A DNA stretch of 64,000 nt, taken from contig NC_066837.1 in NCBI RefSeq assembly GCF_001640805.2, forward strand, positions 19,856,001 to 19,920,000. The letters are read 5' to 3'. Under the pieces are notes generated by a model. The model did no database searches, was not told the origin of the DNA, and saw only the letters and a list, made by a program, of their open reading frames with translations. Below, piece after piece: positions 26,985 through 40,240 of the stretch (within the stretch, counting starts at the first letter, position 1; every line of letters starts with the position of its first letter). Position numbers and translations under genes: made by a program. Source of the DNA: Lates calcarifer (taxonomy: Eukaryota > Chordata > Actinopteri > Centropomidae).

Positions 26985-27310
26985 TGAAGGGATGGCCCAG
27001 TGAGTGAGTGACTCACTGACAACCTGAGTACATGACTGACAAGTCAACAAATGACTGAGTGAGTGAGTCAGTGTTTGGGTGACTGACTGAGTGAATGACT
27101 ACAGCAAGTTACAAAGAGATCAATGGGCAAAAAATTGTGAATGGCCTGTTCTATTACTTTTTGAACCAGAATGACTAGGAAGCTCTATGTGACACTGAGG
27201 GGTAGGTCTAATGTCTGAGTAAATGACCAACTGAGTAAATGGTGGTTGAGTAAGTGAATGAATGACTGCATAAATAATTGATGTATTGAATAGGTGACCG
27301 ACATCATGAT
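26985..27310. repeat. degenerate TGAG/GACT tetranucleotide array
   Basis: Short words GTGAGTGAGTGACTCACTGAC, ATGACTGAGTGAGTGAGTC and GTGACTGACTGAGTGAATGAC recur with heavy decay, together with scattered GTAAATGACC words. This looks like an old simple-repeat expansion inside tusc3 intron 1. Confidence 0.55.
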
Positions 27311-30300
27311 TCAGTAAATGACTCACTCAATAACTAACCAAGCAAACGCATATAGACATTTCAGAAGGAGAAAGTTCCAATACCTCTGATGAATGGCAGT
27401 GAGAAATTAATGGCCACAACAACAAGGACACATCCTGCACTCCTCTCAAATTTAACAGGGCTGGCACAGAAATTAGTCTCAGAAATGTCAGAAAAATGGC
27501 AAAAGAGTTAGGAGGGAGGGACAAGGGGAGGGAAGAAGAAAGCAAAGAAGACTGGGGGAGGACCCGATAGAAGAAAAAAGTAGGGAACGGGGTGAGAGGA
27601 AAGTGAGAAATCATTTCATGTCACCACATAATTATAGAAATGTCAAAGAGGTGTGCAGAGAAGGGTGGCTGAAGGAACAAAAATACAGGGGAGGTGACAC
27701 AGGAGTGGAAAGGGGTGGATAAGGGGACTGAGAGCGGGAGATGGAAATCCTTTGGCCACTCAGAAAATTAGTTATAGAAGTTCTGGAAAGGGAACGAAAA
27801 AGGAGGAGGAGAGGGAGGAATAACAGAGGAGGAAAATGACTTGGGAACACAGGCCATCAGTCATCGGGAAAGCAGGCCTGACACTACTGCATCAATAATT
27901 CAGATGACTACGGCTAATGAGCGAGATCCAAACAAATCACCCCTGAATTCACTGAGAGAACATTGAAACATTTCACTGAGCAAAATATGGCACCATTATG
28001 GCTGCTTTTTAGCTGCAGTTTGGGCTATATTGGCAACACACAAGGGAAAGAGGTTGGGATACAATATTCATCTCTCCTGAACCCTTGAAACATTCACATT
28101 TATTTTCATGAGAAAGAAGGGACAGAGAGAATCAACCGAGACAGAGCACTGGCGTGCATGCATAAAAGAGGAGGAAAAGACCCATTTGAGAAAAGACATA
28201 CAGACAGAAATTAACAAAGACTGTGATAAAGTAGGTGAAAAGAAAAAAAAGAGGAAAAGAAGCGATGAAAGGGAATCTGTCGTCTCAGTGAGAGCGCTGA
28301 CAGTGGAAACAGCTAAGGTGCAGACAGAAATGTAAAGACAAACCCAGATGGTGCAATTACCTCTAAACCCAAATCAAACCCAGTATGGTGTCTGGAATTG
28401 GACAGATGACTGGAACTAACACACACTTATGCAGATGCACACAAAGTAAACAACTCCACACACTGACACCAGTACCTACACAGCATGGGACACTATTGAA
28501 ACTACAACCCACTTTCCCTACACAGTATGAAAACAAGCACTCATTTATACAGCGTGGTTGTTAAAAATAAAGTTTAGAGCTATCTTTACATATATAAAAT
28601 ATTGAAGCATGCTTGAACTACACTGACCAACAAACTGTTCGGTGATCATTCAGTTGGTCACACCTACTGTATGTTAGCTCCAGTCTAGGAGTATCAATCC
28701 AAACAAAAACATTTCACAGCCCTTAAGCTCATATCAATTATTTATGAATGTTAAAACTTAAATGTTAGGACATGCTATAAATCAAGAAATATATGCCTAC
28801 AGTCTGTGTCTTAATGTCAGATTTAAGAGCTATTGGTGTTAACTAACTTACTTCTACTGAAATTCCATCTCAAATCAGTATTCTTATGATCAGCACTTGT
28901 CAAAATGGGTCTCCCATCTCCCAAAGATTTTGTTTTTCTCAAAATAATCCTTACATCAGACAGCTGGTCAAATTTCACTGAATCCATATTTTTCTTAGTT
29001 GTACCCCCAACTCCAATTTGTGTCAGAGTCAGATATTGGCAGTATTTTAGACATCATTTGTAAACTTTACATTTTTATCATATTATTCCACTTCAATTTA
29101 CACTTTTGATCAGATACATTTTACACATTGCAGGTCAAAAACTTAGTATGCATTAACAAATTAATGGGAAAAGTTATGCTTTCTCAGAGAGAACCCGCTT
29201 GTAATCTAAAATCCATGGGCAGGAAGACAGTGCATAAGTATGAACAGTGAGCTACGGTTTATTTTCTGATGAACAGGTCATACAAAAAACCAAGAGTCAA
29301 TAGTGCTTACATAGTGTTCAGCTTCATAAGCCCCAGTCTAAACTCAGCAAGTGGCTTGGGTTATGCCCTGAAGGGTCTACCCAGTAGTTTATTGCGCCTC
29401 TGTGTGCAGAGGTAGCAGGCTCTTATTATTCCGATCCACTTATTAGACTGGTCCCTGGGTGTGCTACCAAGCCCACTACTTTGCAATCTCTATCTCTCTG
29501 TAGATATATAACTCTCTAGATATATAATTCTCCTTGCCTCAGACTCGCTGTCCTGGACTTTTTTCCTCTCTTTACCTCCCCTGACTCCATATGCCTGGGT
29601 ATAGGAAGTGCTTACATTGGTTCTTTCTTTGTGCTGTAGTCAGCCTTAAAGACAGAAACACAACACAAGCTAGATATAATATCTGGCAGAGCTGTGGTGA
29701 TGAACGAGAGAGTATTGAAGGGATATAAATATCATTTCTCTCTCCATGACTATTTCTTCTATTCCCTGAGGGGCATATAGCAGGATTTAAAAAGGCAGGG
29801 GTCCATCACTGCTGCCCTAACTTCTTTTTTTTATTTCTTTTAATTTCTCTCTTTCTTTCTTTCTGTCTGTCCGATCTCAGTGCTTAAGTTTCTCCTTAAC
29901 TTCTCCTTACCCCATTTCAGACTAAATTTTTATCCTCTACCCAATCATACATCCATCCTGATTAGCTCTAAGGAGAGGAAAATAAGAAAAGGGGAACATT
30001 TTCTGTGCTTTCTTACACATTAAACTTTCTAGGGCATAAATAATAGTGGCCAAAACTGTCACTATCAATGCTCTGGGGTCTGGCTCTGACAGTAATACCA
30101 TTTTCCATCAGCATGATACAGCACACTTTTGCTGCAAAGTGTTGTACTGTACTGTGCTGATCTGAAATTCCACTGCAAGCTCATGAAGCAACATTACCAA
30201 GCCAAGCCCACGCTCAGCTGAACTCTACTGTCAGTCAACTGATTTGCCAAAGATGTGATTTCATGCAGGCAGCAACAGGAGATATTTAAAAGACCAACTG

Positions 30301-30915
30301 TGCATGTCCTGGGTAATAGAATGGATATGGAGGGTTTTGTTTTATCTCTTTTTCTGCTCTTAACAGATAGAAGCACCATTGCACGTGAACTTGAATTGTA
30401 ATGAAACTACTTGTTCCTTGCTCTGGTAATGCAAACTCAACACTTTCTACTGCTCTTTCATGAGGAAGACTTATAGTGGTGGCTCCATACTTCATACCTT
30501 TGTTAGATTTAATTAACTTTCCAGCAGTGTTTTAGTTCCATCTGACTTTGGTGAATAACAAAGAAACTGTAAATCAATATTATGGAGTCAATTTGTATTA
30601 CACAACTAAGAATACTTTTGTAACAACTGTAACCACTAACTTACTAGAAGGCTTTTACTGTGAAGCAAATGCAGACAACATGAAAGTTAGAGTTAAAGCA
30701 TATGGTGGCCTGGGCAAGACGAAGGGCAGTGAGGGAGAGCTGAAGTTGGTGGGATGAATACAAAGTGCTGCTTCACCATTTTGTCCATTTTCAGCTAAAT
30801 AAGATCTTCCTCTGCCTCCTCCACCTCCTCTGCCATGGCCCCAGGCAGGCAACTGGGAAAGTACATTTCTCACATTATAACCCCTCAATATCTCTCCTGT
30901 GGCTCATTGAAAGTA

Positions 30916-30918
<3 letters not shown>

Positions 30919-30977
<59 letters not shown>

Positions 30978-30981
30978 CGCA
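30919..30981. repeat. (GT)n(GC)n microsatellite
   Basis: About 25 GT units run straight into GCGCGCGCGC. This alternating purine-pyrimidine tract is of the Z-DNA-prone type and lies in tusc3 intron 1. Confidence 0.95.
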
Positions 30982-31566
30982 CCTATGTGTAGCTTCTGTC
31001 TGTTACTAGAGAGTCACATTCAGATCTTTCAGACCGGATGGACCAAAGTTAACAAAATATTTAGCTCAAAGGTTTTAAAGACAGTCACCTCAATGTCAGA
31101 AAAGCAAACTAATAATAGCTGGATAAATTTCAGCTGGGTAAGTGATTGAGAAATGCTCTCTCTGTCACTCATTAGATAATGTTGAGGTGTCCTTGAGCCG
31201 GTCAGTGCCTAACAGCAGACTGTGGCTATAATGGGCAACTCCCTGGTGTACTTTTGTGAATGTGAAGCAAGGCATTGCTGAAAATAAGCACTGATGTTAG
31301 CAGACTGTCCCTGGGTAAAAAAGTTAAAAATAGAAATTTAATAGAGAATTCATTATTACCTGTAAAACTGAGTTTTAAACTCCTTTACACTACAACTTTT
31401 AGAGACATTACACAGACAAGATTTTTTCCCACAAAGCTTTGACAGAGGCCCTTTAAACAGGATGCTGGTCAATGTATGGAACAGAATTTGCACCAGGAAA
31501 ATGTTAACAATACATAATGCTGCCATCCATGTACTAACTATCTTCAGCTCTCTGTGTTTTACTTTG

Positions 31567-31568
<2 letters not shown>

Positions 31569-31599
<31 letters not shown>
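31569..31599. repeat. (AT)n microsatellite
   Basis: About 15 AT units followed by ACATACATG, in tusc3 intron 1. Confidence 0.95.
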
Positions 31600-31603
<4 letters not shown>

Positions 31604-34050
31604 CATGTTACATTCTCAAAAGTAAAACAATTCAAATGTATTTTGATTTTACATAATCATTCTAACTGAAAATGTTCCCTGTGTCTAATACAGGTAATAA
31701 GAAAATAAATGTGGCTAAAGAAGTTACTGTTTTATTATAGAAAGTCTTCTGAATGTTAAAATGGCAAGAAGTGACACATTAATTACGCAAACACCATGTA
31801 AGCCATCAAAATTAGAGACAGAAAAAATGAAATGTTTACAGTGAACTGTTGGGCAAACATGTCAGTCTCAATTATTCACTATTCACGCACTCATTCAAAT
31901 ATTTTTCCATCATCGGTTAATCTGTCCATTTGCTCACCAGTTTATTCTTCCACTCAGTCAGTCCTTTGTTCTTTCATTTATTGACAAATTCAATTCTTTA
32001 TTCATTAATTCAAATATTTGTTCACCTGTCATGTATTTTTCCATGCATTTCTTCATCTATTCATTCCACAATTTGTCCACTCAATCAATTTTCTATTCAT
32101 ATGCAAAGTCAGCTGAGAAGAAAGGTGCTGATGAGGCGTTGCAACAGTAAACTTAATAGCACTCTGACTTGGTTCGAAGCCTTGGTTCATGGCAATATAT
32201 TACAACCAACTAAGGCTGCCCACTAAATGTTGATTTGAGCCCCAGATTGGAACCTCATGTTGACAGGTGACGGATCTTACTTTTTTTTGTTGTGTTATTG
32301 TAGGATACAGTGTCGTCTCAAAATGATCTAACTGGAAACCTGGCTTTGAATGAAAACAGGAGGAGGGATGACAGAAAAGGAGAGCAGAGCAGCGTGATGT
32401 TTCCGTCTTCGCTGTGTGTTTCTTCACACTCTCGCCTGCACAGCTATGATGCTAAATGCAGATACAGACACCGCTTCCTGTGCTGCCATCCCATGTGGTT
32501 TCCCTAACAGCGCTGTTACAAGCCTTGCTGGAGGTGCCCAACAGTGCATCAGGTCTTTACTACCTAAATATTATGTGGACAGATTTTTTTAAATTATAAT
32601 TTCTCTTGACTGTGTGGAAATCTGATGTTTTTACATCAAGATGATGCTCATGTAAGATGCCAGTAAAGGCAACAATAGGTAAAATGTGAGACTTAACATG
32701 TAAGCTGTTAAATGAGACTGCTGCTCTGCTGTGCTAAACTGCAGTGTAATTAGACAGTGTCCATGAATAATATAGTTTTACAATCTAATTTCGTAGTCTA
32801 TGTGAGATGGGTGAAGCCTCTTGATATAGCTAATAAATGAATTTCAATTTAAGATTATTTTGTGAAACTACTATTCCCAAACTTAAATAATAATAACAGT
32901 GTTTAGTTTTTCAAATAAAGAAAAAATATCCATAGAAAACAAAAAGCAGGAATCAACGGCACAAAAAGATGCTGTTTCATGTCACCACATACATGATATA
33001 CTGGCTTTGATTGCAACAGTTTTAAAAAGATCACAGCATGCAGAGCATGCAAATCAGAGTAATGATCCCAAAGATTACCCCTGTTCAATCACAACTTGCA
33101 CGTTCACTTCCAACGTCTGGGTTGCTGTAACACTGCTAAACTTATCACCAATACGTGTGTCTGGCAGTATTATCATAAGGGAGCATGATACTAACATAAC
33201 CAACAGTATATTTATAAGTAAACCGAGTCGATTCGGTAAAAAGAAGACGGAAAGAGACAGCATGTGACCAAACAGCCCAGTGACAAATCAGGTCGAGCAA
33301 CCACGCCACGACAGCTTCCTCCTCACTTCCTGCTCAACTGAAACTGGTCTACTATCGCCTCAATAAAAGGTCCACATGACAGCTTCTTGCACTTAACCAG
33401 CAGTAGTGACACGTGGCTATTCGGGAGCTGTGCAACAATCTAAATGCAGCTAGCACGCAGCTAGCTGTTATTGTGGTTATTGTGTGATTCTCGCAAGCAT
33501 CGTCTAATATCACTGTTAAGCTGCCAAGGAGTAAAACAGAGCACTTCCTGCAAGACGAGTTTCAAAATAAAATCCTTGCTGCCAATAACGCAATAATGTT
33601 TTTTGAGCTGTGAAGCTCCTCTCGGAGCAATATAAAATGTCAGTGTAAACACGGAGGATACGTTTGCGGTGTTCCCCAACACAAAAGACCTTTTAGAGAC
33701 GACTATAAGCACACAATACAGTAGTTAGGCTACATTAGTTAGTTAGTGTGCCATGCCTAATCCTGTACATACGCATGTCATCACAGAGAGCGAACAAAGC
33801 TTAGACAGGCAGCACATGTACAAAAAGGGGGGAATTGTAAGTAGAGTCTCTTTCATTCGCATCATATGCGTAGCAACAATGGTCCTCCAGGAGTAGGCAA
33901 GTAGAGCTTAGGCCCAGCTAACTTCCTGTCTGTTCTTGCTAAACCTCACTAGCTTAACGCACACCGGCAGATTCAACCCGTACAGTCCTTCCATTAAACA
34001 AAACAACAATTTTCGCTGGAAAAAAATAATTAACGCGGTTGAAGAGTTAC

Positions 34051-34155
34051 CTCCTTCTTCTTCTGTCCTCCACCGGGAGGTAGACATAGCAGCAGGAGGA
34101 GGAAAACAGGCAGGACCGTCAGGTTAGAGAAGGATTTCGCCCAAACAGACGCCAT
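34051..34155 (-). CDS. tusc3: tusc3 coding exon 1 (start and signal peptide)
   Basis: This is the first coding exon of tusc3, read leftwards. It has 35 codons from ATG at 34155 to a donor GAG|GTAACT. The peptide starts MASVWAKSF, has a leucine-rich hydrophobic core at about residues 13-26, and ends in GGGQKKKE. That matches the end of the vertebrate TUSC3 signal peptide and the start of the mature lumenal domain. The ATG was chosen because it opens the signal peptide in frame with the conserved GGGQKKKE, and the exon ends in phase 0, as exon 2 requires. The gene lies next to a CpG-richer stretch with a CCAAT box just upstream. Intron 1 is 23,706 nt. The signal peptide differs in sequence from the human one, as expected for a fast-evolving leader. 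Confidence 0.93.
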
Positions 34156-34330
34156 GACGGAAGGATGCTCTGACTAGGAAACACGTCTCCGCCAGCGGAT
34201 TGAATTCTGAAGCGACCAATCAGCATAAAGAGATTTGAAGCGCCGAAGCCTCTGGATTTTGTAGTTTTTGAGCTCGTCAGCAACTCTAACCATGAACAGT
34301 GTACATGATACTAATACACTATATTCACAT
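34156..34330 (-). promoter_or_regulatory. tusc3 proximal promoter with CCAAT box
   Basis: This is the sequence just upstream of the tusc3 ATG. A full NF-Y type site, plus-strand GACCAATCAG with CCAAT at 34216-34220 (reading CTGATTGGTC on the coding strand), sits 61-65 nt before the start codon. CGGAAG at 34158-34163 is an ETS-type core very close to the ATG. CpG is locally more frequent than in the surrounding introns. No TATA box stands out, which suits a housekeeping ER gene. The transcription start is not visible and is probably within about 60 nt of the ATG. Confidence 0.5.
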
Positions 34331-36165
34331 CTTGAGAGGCGTACAATTAACGTGGCATTAGAAAGCCTAATGTTTGCAATGTGTAATGGTATTAAACTGC
34401 ATAAACTGTAGTACAGACAGCATAATACATTGTCATTTAACATGTCATCCTGACCTAATGAGTGTAATGAGTCCAGGACAAGTTAGGTGTTGGCCTAATT
34501 CTGATCTGTATAGAAAAAGAAAAAGCAACACCAAAAACAGGAAGAAGATATTGATGATGATTGACTTAATTGATTTGATTGTATAAATAACTGAATACAT
34601 AATTTCTGTGTGCAGTCAAATGCACATTAAGATGACTAAATTTGTGTCTTAGCCAGGCTTTCTGGGCTGGGTGAACCATGTGAGTGGAGAAAGATATCAA
34701 TATTCATATTATGAAATTCATCAGTAGTCACTACACAAGATTTTCAGCATTATTTCAATCAACATGCTGCCATTTTGTAATTTAATTAATTTTGTTTCAG
34801 TTGTGAATGTGTTTCAGACACAGAACAAGTGACTCAGTGAACATTTCTCTCTGATTAAGTTATTGGTCTGCAGCTGGGCCTACAATTTGTCAAAAGTGTG
34901 AACCAATGTCAACTAAGGACTGCAGAGTTTGTCTCTCTATTTCTCTTGCTCATATGTACTGGGAGGGGTGAGTCTGTCACAGACACTTGATAGCGTTAAT
35001 TGAGGGGGACAAATGATTTATGTGAAACCGTTGGTGAGTTGTCTCCCTGTCTCTCCATGAAATCACACCTAAGCAGTTTGCGACTAATGCAATGCAGTAC
35101 ATTAGCCTTGCAATAAATATTACCAGTGTAAAACTTTTCACCCTTTTTTATTGAATTGGTACTGTCATTGACATAATACAGATGTTATACACCTTTCAGT
35201 GTAATGCAGTCCAATGCAACATCACAAGCAACTAGAACCTCATTGCCTTAATGCACTCTCAGCAAAAAATGGCCATTAAGCCTTTAAGTACCACAATGGA
35301 TATTGTACTGAATTCCATTACAGTGGACATGGTTTACCATTTTTCTGGCCACTTGGCATAATTCCCTGTATCTATAACCCAGAGGCAAGAGAGAGAAAGT
35401 GCCTAATCTAGTTTACTTTGTTACATTCACTCGCTTCTGTGCAAAAAAGACTTCCAGTCTTTCAGATTTCATGCCTACTGAGGTGATACACCCTCTATTG
35501 ACTCATTTCAACTCTTAGCCACAAACTATTACTTTCAGTTGGTAAATAGTGTTGAAAATATGCTACTAGATTTATTCAGGGCTTTAAATTAAGAAAAAAA
35601 ACAAACAGACAAAAAAGCCAATATCTGTCATTCTTGTAAGTTAATGATTATTTTTCCTTTAGAATTTCTCATCCTATATGCACAACACAACATAAGAATG
35701 CTATTTAAAAAGTGCAGGACATTCTCACCAGCACAGGTCATGCTAATATTTAACCTCAACTGCAGGTATGAAACACTAACTGTTTGAAAAACAAACATCA
35801 ATTACAGAATCAATGTAACTGGGCATTGAGGTAGATGTTATGGTAGATGGCAGTTTATGTGCTGATATGTTACAGCAATACAGCCAGTGAGAATGGATCC
35901 CTCCAGCAAGGGGGGTGAAGGGGGAGGGTGTTAATGGCCCAGTAATAGATGCGTAAATGGCTTGTGCAAGGTCTGATGACCTGCTGGAAGAAATGTAAAG
36001 AAACTTGCATACTGGCCCAGTGCTTTGGAATCTTCTGTCAAATAGCGGCGAGAGCAATATCTTTGAAGTACAACTGAATGTTAATAACACAAGTGCACAA
36101 ATGAACACAAAAATCTTAAATTGTGAGGGATGGATGACATGATTAAGCATGTATGAAAGAACAAA

Positions 36166-36221
<56 letters not shown>
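36166..36221. repeat. (TC)n(AC)n compound microsatellite
   Basis: About 10 TC units followed directly by about 13 AC units and ATATACACAC, in the intergenic region. Confidence 0.95.
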
Positions 36222-36525
36222 GGCACTGCAAAAATGAAACGCATGTTGGAATATTAAAGCCAATGCACCGTGAAACAATCAGTACATGTTGCAGTCTTGT
36301 TAAACCACAGTTCATTCGCTCTATAGCAGCTCAATCATGGAAACATTCGTAGACCTGCTGGGCTTGGTTGCAAAAGTTGTCAAATGATTCCCTTGGAATT
36401 GCCTCACATGGTTATTACATAGCACTGAAGTTCCTGAACTTTTTGATGTAAAGGTCATGTAAGTTAATAAGCTGTACCAAAGATTGCATCTAGGAAAGGT
36501 TTTGTCTTATAAGAAACACCTATTC

Positions 36526-36875
36526 AGGCTACAGCTAATGATTATTTTCATTATCCATTAATTATTGATGATCACTTAATCTGTAGATTATTTCGTCAGT
36601 TAAATGATTTATTATTTGGTCTGTGTTTGAAAATAATTCAAAATTCCCATTGCTGTTCCCCAAAACATAAGCTGACATATTCAGATCGCTTGTTTTGTCC
36701 AAAAAACAAATAAATTCTGTGTTCTATCACAGATGACTAAGAAAACAGAAAATATTCACATTCAAGAGATTGGACCCAGATAATTTTCTGGCTGTTTTGC
36801 TCAAAAACAACTTAAACAATTCACCAATTTTTACAATAGCAGGAGATTAATTTTTGGTCACTCAAGTAACCTCAT
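36526..36875. mobile_element. teleost non-autonomous interspersed repeat
   Basis: Blocks GCTACAGCTAATGATTATTT, CATTATCCATTAATTATTGA, CTTGTTTTGTCCAAAAAACA and TTGGACCCAGATAATTTTCT, closed by GGAGATTAATTTTTGGTCAC, follow in order a very common fish repeat I recall, in which both ends carry ATTAATCG-type words. The ends are roughly inverted, which suggests a hAT-like non-autonomous DNA transposon. The family was not verified, and this copy is decayed. Confidence 0.55.
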
Positions 36876-37739
36876 AATAGATTGTTATGGGGAAGATGAT
36901 AGTAGGTTTTTCTCTCCCAAATAAAGATAAAGATAGATATGATTCTAGTTTGTGGAGAGATCCAAACAGTATTACTGATACACCAATTATCCTTATTTCA
37001 TTAATGAAATACTATTGAGTAAAACAATTCTTAAATAGTTTCAGCAAGTGAAGCATTCAATAACTTTCTCATCTCCTTTTTCACATGCATCCAGTATGTT
37101 ATCTCAGATTAGCTATAAAGCTAATCAACTTGCGAGTTGCTGTCAAACTTTGTGCTGCATGACAACAAGAATAATGTGACCCTCCCAGGAGCTTTTGCTC
37201 TCTCTGCAGCAAGCAAGGCAAACAGCTGCACTTTGCATTTGAGCAGGAGAATAAAGCTCCTATCTGATCACAGCCTAGAGGAGCACTGTAGGAGGGAGAG
37301 AGCAGAGGGATGGAGAGAGAGACAGAGAAGCCTGTTAAAGTCAGTTACTGCCGCTGCACAGCTGCATCGCAGTTCTTGAGAGTGGCGGTGCAGGTAAACA
37401 CGTGAGAATGGAGACTTCAGTATACCATGATAAACGGACAAGAAGAGATACATCAATTGTGAAATGCATGGTTTCACATGTGAATACCACATGTTATATC
37501 TCATGGGAAACTATGTTTCATATGATAAAATGTGCCATTTTGTACAGCAAATTACATTTAGTATAGTGCTTAGCTGTTTTTGCTTTTGATGAACAGTTGT
37601 GGCAATAAAACCACTGAAATAAGTGAAGGAGATTCTGTATATTTACATATCAGGGAAGGCAGCAGAGATATAAAGCCAAGTAAATGAGATACAGTCTGGA
37701 AGGAGAGAAAACTGTTTATAGTGTTTTAAAATGCAGGGG

Positions 37740-37768
37740 AAAGGCAGAGGGGAGATTGGACACACGGG

Positions 37769-37804
<36 letters not shown>

Positions 37805-38240
37805 AGAGATGGGTGATGTCATTTCCAGCTGGCACAGGACTGGGTGCCCGTATCCGAGGTCAGCCGCTCCCTTATAAAAAATAACGAGTGCTCAGAAAAA
37901 TGATTAATTGCCCGACAGCACAAAGTTTATAGAAAAGAAAGAGAGATGGTGGTGGGGAGGTGGAGGTGGTGGCGAGGGTCCCTGAGTTACAGAGGAGCAG
38001 GAAATAGCAAAAGAGCATGAGTGAGAGAGGGGTTGAGAGAGTGCAACATCAAAAGGGAAAAAGAAAGAGAGAGAGCAGGAGAGATCTGGGGGTAGAGAGG
38101 GATTGGAGGCGAAGAGAGGGACAGTGAGAGGGATGAAGAGGAAAAGTGAGAGAGAGAGAGAGAGGCATGTATCAAGAGAGCTGAGAAAGAAAAGAAGAGA
38201 GTCAGACAAACAGAGAGGAGCAGAGAGAATGAGGAAGGCA
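37740..38240. repeat. purine-rich tract with (GA)n
   Basis: The plus strand is mostly A and G, with a pure (GA) run at 37768-37794 and GAGAGAGAGAGAG again near 38148-38163. The pyrimidine-rich complement produces long leucine/serine frames that are not genes. Confidence 0.85.
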
Positions 38241-38330
38241 TTCATTAATATGATGTTCGTTCTCTCTGGCCGACTCCCTCAACAAATGTTCCTCTGTGTT
38301 CCCTTGTGTGCAATTCAATAGGTCTATAGC

Positions 38331-38347
38331 TGTGTGTGTGTGTGTTG

Positions 38348-38382
<35 letters not shown>

Positions 38383-38395
38383 TGAGTGTGTGTGT
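38331..38395. repeat. (GT)n microsatellite
   Basis: GT units with TTGG, CG and AG interruptions, between the purine tract and the pyrimidine tract upstream of sgcz. Confidence 0.9.
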
Positions 38396-39247
38396 TAAGA
38401 GTGTACGTGTTTACCTATGCGTATGAATTCTTCAAGTATCTCAATGTGATGTAGCCATGTGTGGCTATTCTCAAAAGATGCATTAAATAGAACACAGGCA
38501 TACTGCACTTGTAGCCTATGGAACACCATAATAGTATAAAGTAGAAAAGATTCAGATGGTCCTTAATGCATTGCATGCTTTGAAACTGCAGCAGAAATCT
38601 CTGTGGAAGACAAGGATGATGACCTCTTCGAGGAGTCATTGAGGTTGTAGATCAACAAAATAGCAGGATATCATGGTCTTCTCTTTATCTTCTATATCTA
38701 TACTTTAATTATATATTATACTCTGGTAAACAGTGCATTTAGACATAAAAGATAACTAGTGATGAAGCTAAACACCCAACTTTTGGGCTTTGCAGACTTA
38801 TAGAATATGAATAAATTATAAATGATAGAATAGATAATAATTCACATGGTTTAAATCCTCAGCAGAATAGATTGGATAAAGGGTTTGGGTGAAGTGATAA
38901 TCATATCCTTCCTTGTTACAGCATGGCAAGGTGTTTTCCGCTTGGCTAGCAGAGGAGGTCTGAGTCTGTGAGAGAACATTATTCAGCATATCCTACCTGT
39001 CTTGCCTCGCCTGCAGTCATCATATCTAATATGATAGGTCAGGAGGACAATAGTAAAAATTTCTGTGAGCAAAATACAACTGCCAAAGATAGCAGAGGTC
39101 TGCAGATTTGTACACTACAATTGGTACTTTATCAAAAAAAGTAATTAATCTTGTATTCTGTGTTACAAATAGTGTGGTATTAAATGATTTAAGGACAATA
39201 ACAATCTGCCCTCCAACATTTAACTTGTTTCCAAGGCAGTTTGGCTT

Positions 39248-39249
39248 CT

Positions 39250-39280
<31 letters not shown>
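39248..39280. repeat. (TTTC)n microsatellite
   Basis: Eight or so CTTT units within a T-rich stretch, in the intergenic region. Confidence 0.95.
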
Positions 39281-39436
39281 TTCTTTTTTAACACAGTATT
39301 CATTTTCTGTCATTTTATTACAAAATCTAAAGTATGGACCACAGACCTTGAAGAAAACAATCTGCCTTAAATTGAGATAATAATAGATTATTGGCTGGCA
39401 CGTGTCACTAACACAGAATGACAAAGTAGAGATAGA

Positions 39437-39950
39437 CATCAATAGTACTTCTCTCCCCACTTCTCCTCTCCTTTCTCTATCACCTCACTTTGCCTCCTTC
39501 CCTCCTGTCCCCTCTCCTCTTTTTCTTATCTTCTCCTTTTGTCATCGTCACCTCCTTCCCTCTCCTCACTTCTTTTCCTTCTGTCCTGTTCAACTCTCCT
39601 AAACGTTTCTCTTCCCTTCCCATCCCCTGTCATTACACCATCTTTACTCCTTCCCTCTCAACCCTTTTTTCTTCTCTCCCCTCCACTGCTTCCCTCTTCT
39701 CTCCTCCCTTTGCCCCCACACCTCCCCTCATCCTCTTCTATCCTCTCCTCTCTGTACGCTCTCTCCTCTCCACTGCTCCTCTCTCCTTCATTTGCCTCCT
39801 GCCCTCTCCTAAATTTTTCACCTCCTCTTCTTGTCTCTTTTAGTTCTCCTCCTCCTCCTCCTCCTCTATCCATTGCTTTTGTCTTATTCATTCATTCATC
39901 TCCTCTCCTCTCCACTGCTCTGCTCTTCTCCTTATTCAAAAGGTGTGTGA
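39437..39950. repeat. long polypyrimidine tract
   Basis: About 500 bases of the plus strand are almost only C and T (TCTCCTCTCC, CCTTCCCTC words) with occasional A or G. Frames of 77-166 codons on both strands across it are serine/leucine/proline-rich or glutamate/arginine-rich repeat products. It ends about 650 bases before the CpG-rich sgcz promoter. Confidence 0.9.
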
Positions 39951-40180
39951 CAGATAATGAAAAGCCCCGGTGGTCGGCAGGCGGCGACACCTTATTATGC
40001 AGGAGAAGGATGGAGACAATCTGCACGATAATTCAGTGAGAAAGAAAGAAAGGAAGGAAGAAAGGAAGAAGTTTTTGTCAGCCAGTTCTCTCTCTCTACA
40101 GTCACAATTTGATTGTATTTCTGTTATAAACATATAACAAAATATAAAAAATACCAGTTAATCAGTTGGTACACATAAAC

Positions 40181-40203
40181 ATGTCTCTCTCTCCCTCTCT
40201 CCC

Positions 40204-40240
<37 letters not shown>

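Larger units (their letters stand above)
10345..34050 (-). other. tusc3 intron 1
   Basis: This 23.7-kb intron lies between the signal-peptide exon and the thioredoxin-like domain exons. It holds microsatellites (about 12540, 14203, 16722, 17821, 25000, 25952, 30919, 31569), purine-rich tracts on the plus strand (about 16330-16640, 18190-18420, 27480-27850), a possible hAT-like remnant near 20945-21195, a tRNA-type SINE at 22320-22682, a perfect hairpin at 26470-26538 and a TGAG/GACT-rich degenerate array near 26985-27310. The last kilobase next to exon 1 is richer in CpG. No additional exon is supported. Confidence 0.85.

Noticed and set aside
35776..36315. 179-codon minus-strand frame
   Set aside because: It runs through the (TC)n(AC)n microsatellite (VCVCV, RERERE runs) and has no recognised domain.
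39539..40039. Plus-strand frame of 166 codons (and overlapping 117- and 77-codon frames)
   Set aside because: It lies in the polypyrimidine tract. Multiple frames on both strands are open, with Ser/Leu/Pro or Glu/Arg/Gly bias and no conserved motif.
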